From Roseimicrobium gellanilyticum (GTDB taxonomy: Bacteria; Verrucomicrobiota; Verrucomicrobiia; Verrucomicrobiales; Verrucomicrobiaceae): DNA of 64,000 nucleotides. Below are positions 16,863 to 24,922 of this stretch, piece after piece. The DNA is taken from the NCBI RefSeq assembly GCF_003315205.1, contig NZ_QNRR01000001.1, forward strand, positions 868,001-932,000, given 5' to 3'. Numbering within the stretch: the stretch's first letter is position 1; every line of letters starts with the position of its first letter. The notes beneath the pieces are model-generated. The model was not told the DNA's origin. It worked only from the letters and a program-made list of their open reading frames with translations, and searched no databases. The position numbers and the translations under genes are program-made.

Positions 16863-17987
16863 TTGGCTGTGCCAGCTGTGCTTCCGCTCTCAACTCCGGC
16901 CAAATACCGGCAAGTTTTTGATACTCTTCGCCAGGAGATTCTGACTGGGAAATACCAGCCGGGTCAGCGTCTACCCAGCGAGGCGGAGCTTGTGAAGCGG
17001 TTTGGGGCTTCTCGGATTACGGTTGGACGCGCGGTGCGTGAGCTACAGCAGCGGCGGCTGGTAGATCGCAAGGCGGGCTCGGGTACGTATGTGCGCGGTG
17101 AGAGCGGGCAGGGGATGTCGTTTGGGCTGCTGATCCCCGACTTTGGCCGCACAGAAATCTTTGAGCCGATTTGCCATGGGATGGCGGATGCGCCCCAAGC
17201 CTCCAATCACGTGCTCATCTGGGGGCAGGGGACAGGTATGGCTGTGGCGGGGGACATGAGCAGGCAGGGCCGCGCTTTGCAGCTCTGTCAGCAGTATGTC
17301 TCGCGACGTGTGGCTGGCGTGTTCTTTGCGCCATTGGAGCGCCTGTCGCCCGATGATGACACCAATGTGCGCATCATGGCTGCGTTCGATCAGGCCGGCA
17401 TTCCGGTCGTGTTGATTGACCGCGATCACCTGCCGTACCCCCAGCGCAGCCGCCATGATCTGGTGGGCATCGACAACCGCCGTGCGGGATTCCGCATCAC
17501 TGCGCACCTGCTTGGGCTGGGAGCGCGGCGCATTGCGTTCGTGAGCTATCCTCATTCACCCTCCACCATTGGCGAGAGGCTGGCGGGGTATCGGGAGGCA
17601 TTGCTCATGCGCGGTGTGCTGCCGGAGCCTGAACTGGTGCGTGAGCTGGAGGGTGACTCCGTCGAAGCCGCCACGGAAGTTGCGAAGTCGCTGGAGGTGG
17701 ACGCGATCGTTTGTGGGAATGACCGCACGGCGGGTCGCTTGATGCAGGGGCTGGCGGCATGTGGACGGGGTGTTCCCACGGATGTGCGGCTCGCGGGGAT
17801 CGATGACGTGGGCTACGCCACCTTGTTGCCCGTGCCGCTCACCACGATGCACCAGCCTTGTCGTGAGATTGGCATGGCGGCGATGACGGCCATGCTGGAG
17901 CGAACAGCCCGGCCGGACATGCCCGTGCGTGACATCCTGCTGGAGTGTCCGCTGGTGGTGCGTGAATCGTGTGGGGCGAAGTTGTGA
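16863..17987 (+). CDS. GntR-type regulator with LacI-like sensor domain
   Basis: A 374-residue repressor-type protein. The N-terminal winged helix-turn-helix is of the GntR type (RQVFDTLRQEILTGKYQPGQ, LPSEAELVKRFGASRITVGR, then VDRKAGSGTYV). Residues ~80-370 are a periplasmic-binding-protein fold as in LacI/AraR (FGLLIPDF, GVFFAPLE, IPVVLIDRDH, DAIVCGNDRTA, LAGIDDVGYATLLPVPLTTM). This combination is characteristic of sugar-responsive regulators such as AraR. The start is TTG at 16863, with GTG at 16869 as an alternative. The ligand is unknown. Confidence 0.9.
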   Translation: MAVPAVLPLSTPAKYRQVFDTLRQEILTGKYQPGQRLPSEAELVKRFGASRITVGRAVRELQQRRLVDRKAGSGTYVRGESGQGMSFGLLIPDFGRTEIFEPICHGMADAPQASNHVLIWGQGTGMAVAGDMSRQGRALQLCQQYVSRRVAGVFFAPLERLSPDDDTNVRIMAAFDQAGIPVVLIDRDHLPYPQRSRHDLVGIDNRRAGFRITAHLLGLGARRIAFVSYPHSPSTIGERLAGYREALLMRGVLPEPELVRELEGDSVEAATEVAKSLEVDAIVCGNDRTAGRLMQGLAACGRGVPTDVRLAGIDDVGYATLLPVPLTTMHQPCREIGMAAMTAMLERTARPDMPVRDILLECPLVVRESCGAKL

Positions 17988-18047
17988 AGTCAGCCTCCGC
18001 CCACACGCTGCCTATACAAAGCGGCTGCGCTGGCTAGGGTCGCGCGC

Positions 18048-19031
18048 ATGACGGAATCCTCTCTCTCCTCTTCATCAACAATCCCGGCAGACATCAAGCG
18101 CATTGGCATCCTGGGCGCAGGTCAGATGGGCGCCGCAGCAGCGGTGATGTTTCGCAGGGCTGGATTCGAAGTGAGGCTGTGGGCTCGGCGCGAGGAGAAG
18201 CTTCGTGAATCCAAGGTCGCATTGGACGCCGTGGAGTCTTTCCTGGATGAGCATTTCGGAACCGTAGATGGCAGTGGTGGCGAGTTGCATCTGGAGCCTT
18301 CTCTCGTGGAAGTGGATGCCACGTCGGATGCGGTGTTGGAATGTGTGGTGGAGGACATGGGGGAGAAGATGGATCTCCTGAAACAACTGAAGAGCTGCCG
18401 CCAGCGTGATGCTCTGGTGATGACGTGCACGAGCGCTCTTTGCATCTCGGACATGGCTGCCGGCAGCGGCATGGAACCGGTGCTCGTGGGAGCACATTTC
18501 TGGAATCCACCTCATCTGATTCCGGTGGTGGAGATCATTGGAGGAAAGGACACTCCAGGCATGCAGGTGGAGCGCGCCATGGCTCTGATGAAGAGTGTGG
18601 GCAAGATTCCCGTGAAGTGTGCGGATGTACCTGGCTTCGTGGGGAATCGTCTCATGCATGCCATGTGGCGTGAGGCCCTGGCCATGGTGGATGCCGGGGT
18701 GTGCTCCGCGGAGGACATCGACCGCGTGGTGAAGTGGACCTTTGCCCTGCGCCTGCCTGCGCTGGGGCCGATGGAAAATATCGATCTGGTGGGAGTCGGT
18801 CTCGTGCACCGGGTCGAGTCGTATCTCTTCCCACATCTTGCCACGAATGCCGTGCCCTCGGATGCCCTGAGCTCACGATTGAAAGGCGGTGAGACCGGAA
18901 TGGATGCGGGCCGGGGGTTCTACGATTGGAAGGAGCGCGATGCGAAGGCCACGGTGGTGCTCAGAGATCGTCAAATCGTGAGACAGTTGCAATTCCTCCG
19001 GGAACAGGGCGTTTTTGACAATCCTCAATAG
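18048..19031 (+). CDS. 3-hydroxyacyl-CoA dehydrogenase family protein
   Basis: A 327-residue NAD-dependent dehydrogenase. The Rossmann motif is IGILGAGQMGAA near residue 20. Other blocks are LVGAHFWNPPHLIPVVEII (active-site His with the WNPP-type loop) and VKCADVPGFVGNRLMHAMWREAL. The C-terminal half is the helical dimerisation domain with GRGFYDW. It has a single domain pair, like short-chain HBDH/L-gulonate-type enzymes. No thiolase or hydratase is nearby, so the substrate remains open. Confidence 0.88.
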   Translation: MTESSLSSSSTIPADIKRIGILGAGQMGAAAAVMFRRAGFEVRLWARREEKLRESKVALDAVESFLDEHFGTVDGSGGELHLEPSLVEVDATSDAVLECVVEDMGEKMDLLKQLKSCRQRDALVMTCTSALCISDMAAGSGMEPVLVGAHFWNPPHLIPVVEIIGGKDTPGMQVERAMALMKSVGKIPVKCADVPGFVGNRLMHAMWREALAMVDAGVCSAEDIDRVVKWTFALRLPALGPMENIDLVGVGLVHRVESYLFPHLATNAVPSDALSSRLKGGETGMDAGRGFYDWKERDAKATVVLRDRQIVRQLQFLREQGVFDNPQ

Positions 19032-19043
19032 TTTCACTCCTCC

Positions 19044-20015
19044 ATGCTGAGTTTCTCAAGTTTCATGAACATCATTCCCCGGTTCTTCCTTTCCCTTTCC
19101 ATCATCACGCTGGGCCTGGCCCAGATCAGCGCGCAGGAAGTCGAGCGCATTCGTGATGTCATCTACACAAAGCACGATGGTGTGGCGCTGACCATGGATG
19201 TCTTCAAACCGGAGAAACCGAATGGTGCGGGCATCATCAAGATCATCAGTGGCGGATGGAAGTCGAACCACAAGGGCATCAGCGATGGTGGTTGGCCCCA
19301 GGCGGGATACACGACCTTCGTGGTGGTGCATGGCACGCAGCCGCGTTTCCAGGTGGAGGAAATCGTGGCGGACCTGAATCGCGCGGTGAGATTCATCCGC
19401 GCCAATGCCGCGCAGTACGGTGTGGACCCCAACAAACTTGGCGTCACTGGCAGCAGCGCAGGTGGGCATCTCAGCCTCATGCTGGCGACGCGCGGTGGTG
19501 CTGGCAACCTGAAGGCAGAAGACCCAGTTGACCGTGAAAGCAGCTCGGTGAATGCCGTGGCTTGTTTCTACCCTCCCACGGATTATCTGAACTGGTTCGA
19601 GGATGGCGACAATGCGGTGGGCATTGGCAAACTCGCCGACTATGCGGGTGCCTTCGGTCCGAAATGCTCGACACCTGAAGGCAGGGAGGCCTTGGGGAAG
19701 GATCTCTCACCCATCTACTGGGTGCACAAGGGACAGCCACCCATCTTCATCGTGCATGGTGATGCGGATCCGCAGGTGTCGATCACGCAGGCGCATCGCT
19801 TCTTCAAGAAGTGCGGTGAGGTGGGGACGCCGTGTGAGATCTTCATCCGCGAAGGCGCCGGTCACGGTGGCTGGCAGGAGATGACGGGGGACACCGCACG
19901 CATGACGGAGTGGTTTGATCTCCAGCTTCTGGGCAAGCAGCCGGCCAAGCCTTTCAAGCTGGGTATTTCCTCCGGGCCGAGTACGCCGGTGAAGAAGCCT
20001 GCGGCGACGCGCTGA
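19044..20015 (+). CDS. secreted alpha/beta hydrolase (esterase/lipase-like)
   Basis: A 323-residue exported hydrolase. The signal peptide covers RFFLSLSIITLGLAQISAQ. The nucleophile elbow is GSSAGG, the acid is in VHGDADPQV and the general base in GAGHGGW. The fold resembles BD-FAE/esterase-lipase proteins common in polysaccharide-degrading bacteria. The gene starts 12 bp after the dehydrogenase stop. A second ATG at 19065 is possible. Confidence 0.85.
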   Translation: MLSFSSFMNIIPRFFLSLSIITLGLAQISAQEVERIRDVIYTKHDGVALTMDVFKPEKPNGAGIIKIISGGWKSNHKGISDGGWPQAGYTTFVVVHGTQPRFQVEEIVADLNRAVRFIRANAAQYGVDPNKLGVTGSSAGGHLSLMLATRGGAGNLKAEDPVDRESSSVNAVACFYPPTDYLNWFEDGDNAVGIGKLADYAGAFGPKCSTPEGREALGKDLSPIYWVHKGQPPIFIVHGDADPQVSITQAHRFFKKCGEVGTPCEIFIREGAGHGGWQEMTGDTARMTEWFDLQLLGKQPAKPFKLGISSGPSTPVKKPAATR

Positions 20016-20035
20016 GTCGATTCGTCCGGGGGCAG

Positions 20036-20058
20036 CGGCCGTGCTCAGCCCACGGCCG
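20036..20058. terminator. hairpin between convergent genes
   Basis: A perfect 8-bp stem CGGCCGTG / CACGGCCG with a 7-nt loop. It overlaps the last codons of the TMEM43 gene and lies 20 bp after the esterase stop. It probably serves one or both converging genes. Confidence 0.5.
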
Positions 20059-21187
20059 TCTTACGGTACTTCATGCCCCAGCCAATACCGATCACCGCGA
20101 TGATGAACAGCAGCGCGATGGTGAGCAGCGGACGGTAGGCGAACCATGCAGTGCCGATGACCAGCAAAGAAAGCATCACGGCGAGCACGGCGCTGAAGAG
20201 TGTCACGCCCGTAGACAGCAGCCGGCTGATGAAGGGAACAGCGCGGCCCAAAGAGGCAAGCGGATTGAAGAGGAGTCGGATGCCTACGAAGACAAAAATG
20301 GTTCCCACGAGGCGGATGGCCCAGGTGAAGGCGATGTTCTCTTTCACCGCGCGGTCGAACATGGCATGCGCAGCCACATGTCCGGAGGCTACCAGCTCGA
20401 TGAAGGTGCCTGCTTTGGTGGGATAAGGTGTGATGGAAGTGCCGGACTGGCGTCCGACGATGCTATAGGGACCGGGCTTGAGGATCTGCCACGTCACCTT
20501 GAGGTCACCGATCTGGGGCATCTGCGGATTGGCACCGAAGTATAGGCCTCCATCTTGCAACTGCGGAGGATTGGGTTCCGTGAAGGTGTAGGAGTTTTCG
20601 CCCACTGGCAGCGCAAGGCCCTCGCCGAGCTTCACCACCAGGCCTTCGGGAAGATGAAAGGCGCCGATGGCGGCATCTTTTGCCGTCCAGCTCTCGCCAG
20701 AGAATCGCCAGGTGGTCGGATTCGTGTGATTGAGGGGCTGGTTGAAGGAGGTTGAGTTGATGGGGGTCTCGTCCCAGACTTTGTCGTACGTGTATACCGT
20801 GGTGCCGTTGCGACCGCTTTCATTGCTTTGGTAGGAGGTCTCGGACTTCTCTTTCCACTGGTACATCTGCACCTTGCGCATAAGGCGCAGCGCAGGCTGC
20901 TTGATGCCAAAGGCGAGGTCTTCGAGAGGCGCTTTCGTGACCGCATTGCCGGAGAGATGCACCAGCTTGGAGTCGTTCTGAGCGTCGACCTTCGCAGCGT
21001 CGACAGGGACGACGATGGACACTCCCTCAGCGAGCCCTCGAGCCGTCCGGATGGCCCGGCCTTCGTTCTTCCAGAGCACCACGATGAAAATCAGGAGGAG
21101 CAGCAGACCGATGCCGGAACTGATGAGCGTGGCCTTCACTCCCTGCATCAAGGAGTTGGAGGCGTTGCCGGGAAGAGGTGGTCGCAT
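20045..21187 (-). CDS. TMEM43-family membrane protein
   Basis: A 380-residue membrane protein of the TMEM43 (LUMA) family. One N-terminal helix (LISSGIGLLLLLIFIVVLW) is followed by the conserved NEGRAIRTARGLAEG block. A large extracytoplasmic region contains the usual Tyr/Trp-rich YQWKEKSE segment. Four C-terminal helices close the protein (about residues 290-375). The bacterial function is unknown. The ATG at 21187 is preferred to an upstream TTG at 21217. Confidence 0.88.
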   Translation of the reverse strand: MRPPLPGNASNSLMQGVKATLISSGIGLLLLLIFIVVLWKNEGRAIRTARGLAEGVSIVVPVDAAKVDAQNDSKLVHLSGNAVTKAPLEDLAFGIKQPALRLMRKVQMYQWKEKSETSYQSNESGRNGTTVYTYDKVWDETPINSTSFNQPLNHTNPTTWRFSGESWTAKDAAIGAFHLPEGLVVKLGEGLALPVGENSYTFTEPNPPQLQDGGLYFGANPQMPQIGDLKVTWQILKPGPYSIVGRQSGTSITPYPTKAGTFIELVASGHVAAHAMFDRAVKENIAFTWAIRLVGTIFVFVGIRLLFNPLASLGRAVPFISRLLSTGVTLFSAVLAVMLSLLVIGTAWFAYRPLLTIALLFIIAVIGIGWGMKYRKTAVG

Positions 21188-21250
21188 GGAAAAGGGGGCA
21201 CTGGTAGGTGCGGCCAATCTCTAGCGCTGAATTTTCTCCTCGCAATGTTC

Positions 21251-21664
21251 TCACGCAGGCGAGGTCGTGCCATCCAGCTTTACCGGGAAAAATTCGTGCC
21301 GCTTGAGGAGCGCGACCGCGAGGAGGAACAGGCCAATCGGAAACAACGGCGCACCCCAAATCACACCCTCGACAATGAGAAACCAGAAGAGCCACTTTTC
21401 GCGATAGGAGGTGGCGAGGACAGCAACGCCCATCAGGATGGCTCCGATGGCAGCGATTCCAAGGCCCGCAGCGGTGCTCCACAGCACATGCCCGATGGCT
21501 GCACTCAGTCCGCTGGGGTCCGCCACACCTGCGGTTCCCAGAGTCTCAAAGGCCCTGGTCATCCCGATGACCGTGCTAGCCAGGCCAATCAGTGTGGCCA
21601 GCTGCATCCATGCGCCAGTCTTGGCGAGTCTTCTGCCGGTGACATGGGAACTCGATGTATTCAT
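21251..21664 (-). CDS. small MotA/TolQ/ExbB-like membrane protein
   Basis: A 137-residue protein with about four hydrophobic helices. The segment ATLIGLASTVIGMTRAFETL and the later LSAAIGHVLWSTAAGLGIAA match the conserved C-terminal helices of MotA/TolQ/ExbB proton-channel subunits. The large cytoplasmic domain of true ExbB is absent. No ExbD partner is adjacent. It lies 63 bp upstream of the TMEM43 gene, so the two may be co-transcribed. Function is uncertain. Confidence 0.65.
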   Translation of the reverse strand: MNTSSSHVTGRRLAKTGAWMQLATLIGLASTVIGMTRAFETLGTAGVADPSGLSAAIGHVLWSTAAGLGIAAIGAILMGVAVLATSYREKWLFWFLIVEGVIWGAPLFPIGLFLLAVALLKRHEFFPVKLDGTTSPA

Positions 21665-21791
21665 GGCTTCGCCGAATGATACGATCTTGTGGGCTTGTAG
21701 CGCACGTTTTTTTCCACGATGGGCTGCGTGAGCTTGGTTTCCTGAACCCTCCCTCGCTTGCAATTGGAACCCTTTCCGGCGATGGAGGGCG

Positions 21792-23024
21792 ATGAACCTC
21801 CGAACCCTCATCCTCGGCGTGGCTGCCACGCTGATGCTGGCCAGTTGTACCACGCCCAAGCCGCAGGTGCATGGACCCGTGAATGGCGGTCCCTTCCGCT
21901 TGGGTGTCGACGTGCTCGCGGGAAACAACTGGGATCTGCTGCGTGGCAAGAGAGTCGGCCTGATCTGCAATCAGACGAGCATGACGGCCGGTGGTCTCAC
22001 CACGCGCGCGGCGATGAAACGCGGTGGCGTGAATCTGGTGGCGCTGTATGCGCCGGAGCATGGCATCGATGGCACCATCAAGGCCGGGGTGCATGTGCGG
22101 AATGTGCGTGATCGGCAGACGGGACTGCCGGTGTACTCGCTCTATGGTGACACACGCAAGCCCACGCCTTCCATGCTGGCACCGATCGATGTGCTGGTGT
22201 TTGACCTGCAGGACATCGGCTCGCGCAGCTACACCTACATCTCCACCATGGTGCTGGCGATGGAGGCATGCGGCGAGAACGGGAAGGAATTTGTGGTGCT
22301 GGATCGTCCCAATCCCCTCGGAGGCATCCGTGTTGAGGGACCTCCAGTGGAGTCGCGGTGGAAGTCCTTCGTGAGCCAGGTGAATGTGCCCTACGTCCAC
22401 GGCATGACAGCGGGCGAACTCGCGATGATGACGCTGGGCCAGGGATGGGTGAACCGCCGTCCCGCGCTGCGGGTGGTGAAAATGACAGGCTGGAACCGCG
22501 GCATGCTGTGGGACAACACCGGTCTGCGCTGGCACCGCACCTCGCCGAACATCCCGCACTCCACCTCGCCGGTGTATTACGTGACCACGGGCATCCTCGG
22601 TGGTGCAGCGGCGGTGGACGTGGGCATCGGTACGGAGAATCCCTTCGGCTACGCAGGGGGCAGTGGCGTGAATGGGGCCTCCTTCTGCGGCTACTGCCAG
22701 CGGCTGGGCTTCCCTGGGGTGCGCTTCACCCCGTACAGCAAGAATGGCTTCGGCGGCGCGAGACTGGCCATCGATCCGCGCACCCCGGCAAATCTCACCG
22801 CCCTGGATGTGTACATGCTCGCCGAGCTGAACCGCCAGACGCGGGGTCGCGTGCTGGGCAGGATGTCCGCCTCCCAGATCAACCTTTTCAACAAGGTGTA
22901 CGGCAGCGATTCCCTCCGCCGCGACCTCATGCGCGGGGTGCCACCGCAGCGCATCGTTTCCTCCTGGAAGGGGTTTGAGCAGGGATTCCGCTCCAAACGG
23001 CAGGCGTACCTGATGTATCCCTGA
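21792..23024 (+). CDS. DUF1343 lipoprotein, NamZ-type exo-beta-N-acetylmuramidase
   Basis: A 410-residue predicted lipoprotein (lipobox LASC). The body matches the DUF1343 family, for which NamZ is the characterised muramidase that releases N-acetylmuramic acid from peptidoglycan ends. Typical blocks are GKRVGLICNQTS, YAPEHGIDG, FDLQDIGSRSYTYI, VLDRPNPLGG and GTENPFGYAG. Its length fits the family. It probably acts in cell-wall recycling; the exact substrate is inferred from the family only. Confidence 0.85.
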   Translation: MNLRTLILGVAATLMLASCTTPKPQVHGPVNGGPFRLGVDVLAGNNWDLLRGKRVGLICNQTSMTAGGLTTRAAMKRGGVNLVALYAPEHGIDGTIKAGVHVRNVRDRQTGLPVYSLYGDTRKPTPSMLAPIDVLVFDLQDIGSRSYTYISTMVLAMEACGENGKEFVVLDRPNPLGGIRVEGPPVESRWKSFVSQVNVPYVHGMTAGELAMMTLGQGWVNRRPALRVVKMTGWNRGMLWDNTGLRWHRTSPNIPHSTSPVYYVTTGILGGAAAVDVGIGTENPFGYAGGSGVNGASFCGYCQRLGFPGVRFTPYSKNGFGGARLAIDPRTPANLTALDVYMLAELNRQTRGRVLGRMSASQINLFNKVYGSDSLRRDLMRGVPPQRIVSSWKGFEQGFRSKRQAYLMYP

Positions 23025-23036
23025 CGCAATCTCACC

Positions 23037-23069
23037 AGAGAAACCACTGGACGCCCGGTGGGTTTCTCT
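23037..23069 (+). terminator. hairpin after the DUF1343 gene
   Basis: The outer 9-bp stem AGAGAAACC / GGTTTCTCT continues after a one-base bulge into CACTGG / CCGGTG with one G-T pair. It lies 13 bp after the stop codon. It has no T-run beyond the stem. Confidence 0.5.
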
Positions 23070-23123
23070 GCGACAAATAGGCCAGCAAGGGCCCGGCCCA
23101 TTCATTTTTTCTCAAACTCACTG

Positions 23124-23618
23124 ATGGCAAAGAAAGCAGCAAGCAAGAAGGCCGCCAAGCCGGTGGCGGCGGCTCCCTCCAAATTCGAAGGCGAAGCGAT
23201 GGCAAAGGCCGCCGCGAACTACGCGGATGACAAGAAGGCGGAGGACATCGTGATCATGGACGTGCGCGGCATCTCGCCTGTGACGGACTACTTCGTGATT
23301 TGCAGCGTGACCTCCATGCCGCAATTGCGCGCCGTGCGTGACGAGATCGAGTACCAGTTCAAGACGGAGCACCATGCGCGTCCTCTCGCCGGGGATCGCA
23401 ATCTGGAAAGCCTGTGGCTCATCCTGCACTACGGGGACGTGATGATTCACGTCTTCCACAAGGACAAGCGCGACTTTTACGCGCTCGAGGATCTGTGGAG
23501 CGATGCCCCCGTGGTGTCGTGGAGTCCCACACTTCCTGCTGCCGCGGCGAAGAAGACCACTGCCAAGAAGGCAACAACCAAGAAAGCTGCGAGCAAGAAG
23601 GCGACGAAGGCCAAATGA
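23124..23618 (+). CDS. rsfS: ribosomal silencing factor RsfS with Lys-rich tails
   Basis: A 164-residue protein. The core (about residues 25-130) is RsfS/Iojap, which binds ribosomal protein L14 and blocks subunit joining when nutrients are short: EDIVIMDVRGISPVTDYFVI, then LAGDRNLESLWLILHYGDVM and FYALEDLW. Unusually, both ends carry Lys/Ala-rich, histone-H1-like tracts: AKKAASKKAAKP at the start and repeated AKKATTKKAASKK at the end. The start at 23124 precedes the first tract. The stop overlaps the cinA start by four bases (ATGA). Confidence 0.93.
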   Translation: MAKKAASKKAAKPVAAAPSKFEGEAMAKAAANYADDKKAEDIVIMDVRGISPVTDYFVICSVTSMPQLRAVRDEIEYQFKTEHHARPLAGDRNLESLWLILHYGDVMIHVFHKDKRDFYALEDLWSDAPVVSWSPTLPAAAAKKTTAKKATTKKAASKKATKAK

Positions 23619-24871
23619 AGATTGAGCTCATCAACACCGGCACGGAGCTGCTGATTGGTGACGTGATCAATACCAACGCGGCCTGGCTGGGGCAGAAGCT
23701 CGCCGAGCTGGGCCTCTCCGTGGAGCGTGCTACGGTGGTGCCGGATGGCATGGCCATTCAGGATGCCCTCGGCGAAGCCTGCCGCCGCTCGGATGTGGTG
23801 ATTGTCACGGGTGGGTTGGGACCAACCTCCGATGATGTTTCGAGAGAAGCGGCGTCCGCAGTGCTCGGGCTGGCCATTGATGTCAGTGATGCCGTTCTGA
23901 AGGAGCTGACGGAATTCTTCGCCCAGCGAGGCAAGCCCGTGAATGAACACAACAAGCGGCAGGCCATGGTCCCGCATGGCGGCATCACGCTGCCCAACAA
24001 GCACGGCACGGCGCCGGGTGTGTTTCTTCCCGCGGCGTTGGGGGAAAGCCGGGGGCTCAGCTGCGCCGTGTTTCTCCTTCCAGGGCCTCCTCGCGAGCTC
24101 AAGCCGATGATGGAGCATGAGGTCATTCCCCGGCTGCGCGAGATGCTGCCGGGTGGTGAGGACCGGGTGTGCCGGTATTTCAAGTTCACTGGCCTTGGTG
24201 AGTCAGACATTTCCATGGCGCTTCAGAATGGCCTGGAAGCCATCGGAGGCCTGGAGATTGGCTACTGTCTCGGAAAAGGAGACGTGGACGTACGTCTCAG
24301 CGGACCTGCCGGGGCGATTGAGCGGGCCGGGGTGTTTTGCCGGGAGGCGCTGGGAGAGTATCTCATCTCCGATGATCGCCGCCTGGTCGAGGAGGTGTGT
24401 GTCGCAATGCTCTCGGAACGAGGGCAATGGGTGGCCACGGCTGAGAGCTGTACCGGCGGACGGATCGCTGACCGGCTGACGAATGTGAGCGGTGCCTCGA
24501 GGGTGCTTGGTCACGGCTTTGTAACCTATGCCAACGAGGCAAAAACCCTTCATCTGGGCGTTCCCCCAGAGCTGATCGCGGCTCACGGAGCGGTGAGTGA
24601 GCCAGTGGCGGCCGCGATGGCTGAAGGCTGCCTGCGCGTGAGCGGGGCGGACCATGCCGTGGCGGTGACGGGGATTGCCGGGCCCACAGGCGGTACCCCG
24701 GAGAAGCCCACGGGCACCGTTTTCATCGCACTCGCGTCCAAGGGGCAGCCCGTGGAGGTGCGGAAGCGGTGGTTCAGTGGTGAGCGGGAGCGGTTCAAAA
24801 TCCTCACCAGCCAGACGGCTCTTGACTTTCTGAGGCGCCGCCTCAGCGGGTATGGCTTGCCGATCTCCTGA
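23615..24871 (+). CDS. cinA: CinA-family protein (competence/damage-inducible; NMN amidase domain)
   Basis: A 418-residue two-domain protein. The N-terminal molybdopterin-binding-like domain (IELINTGTELLIGDVINTN, GGLGPTSDD, FLLPGPPRELKPM) is an ADP-ribose pyrophosphatase-type domain. The C-terminal domain (TAESCTGGRIADRLTNVSG, VTGIAGPTGGTPEKPTGTV) is the PncC nicotinamide-mononucleotide amidase type. Together they serve NAD recycling. Translation is coupled to rsfS by the ATGA overlap. Confidence 0.95.
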   Translation: MKIELINTGTELLIGDVINTNAAWLGQKLAELGLSVERATVVPDGMAIQDALGEACRRSDVVIVTGGLGPTSDDVSREAASAVLGLAIDVSDAVLKELTEFFAQRGKPVNEHNKRQAMVPHGGITLPNKHGTAPGVFLPAALGESRGLSCAVFLLPGPPRELKPMMEHEVIPRLREMLPGGEDRVCRYFKFTGLGESDISMALQNGLEAIGGLEIGYCLGKGDVDVRLSGPAGAIERAGVFCREALGEYLISDDRRLVEEVCVAMLSERGQWVATAESCTGGRIADRLTNVSGASRVLGHGFVTYANEAKTLHLGVPPELIAAHGAVSEPVAAAMAEGCLRVSGADHAVAVTGIAGPTGGTPEKPTGTVFIALASKGQPVEVRKRWFSGERERFKILTSQTALDFLRRRLSGYGLPIS

Positions 24872-24922
24872 AGATCTGTCACAGTGTTTTCCCGTATTCT
24901 TGGGAGGATACCCCCGATCCGC

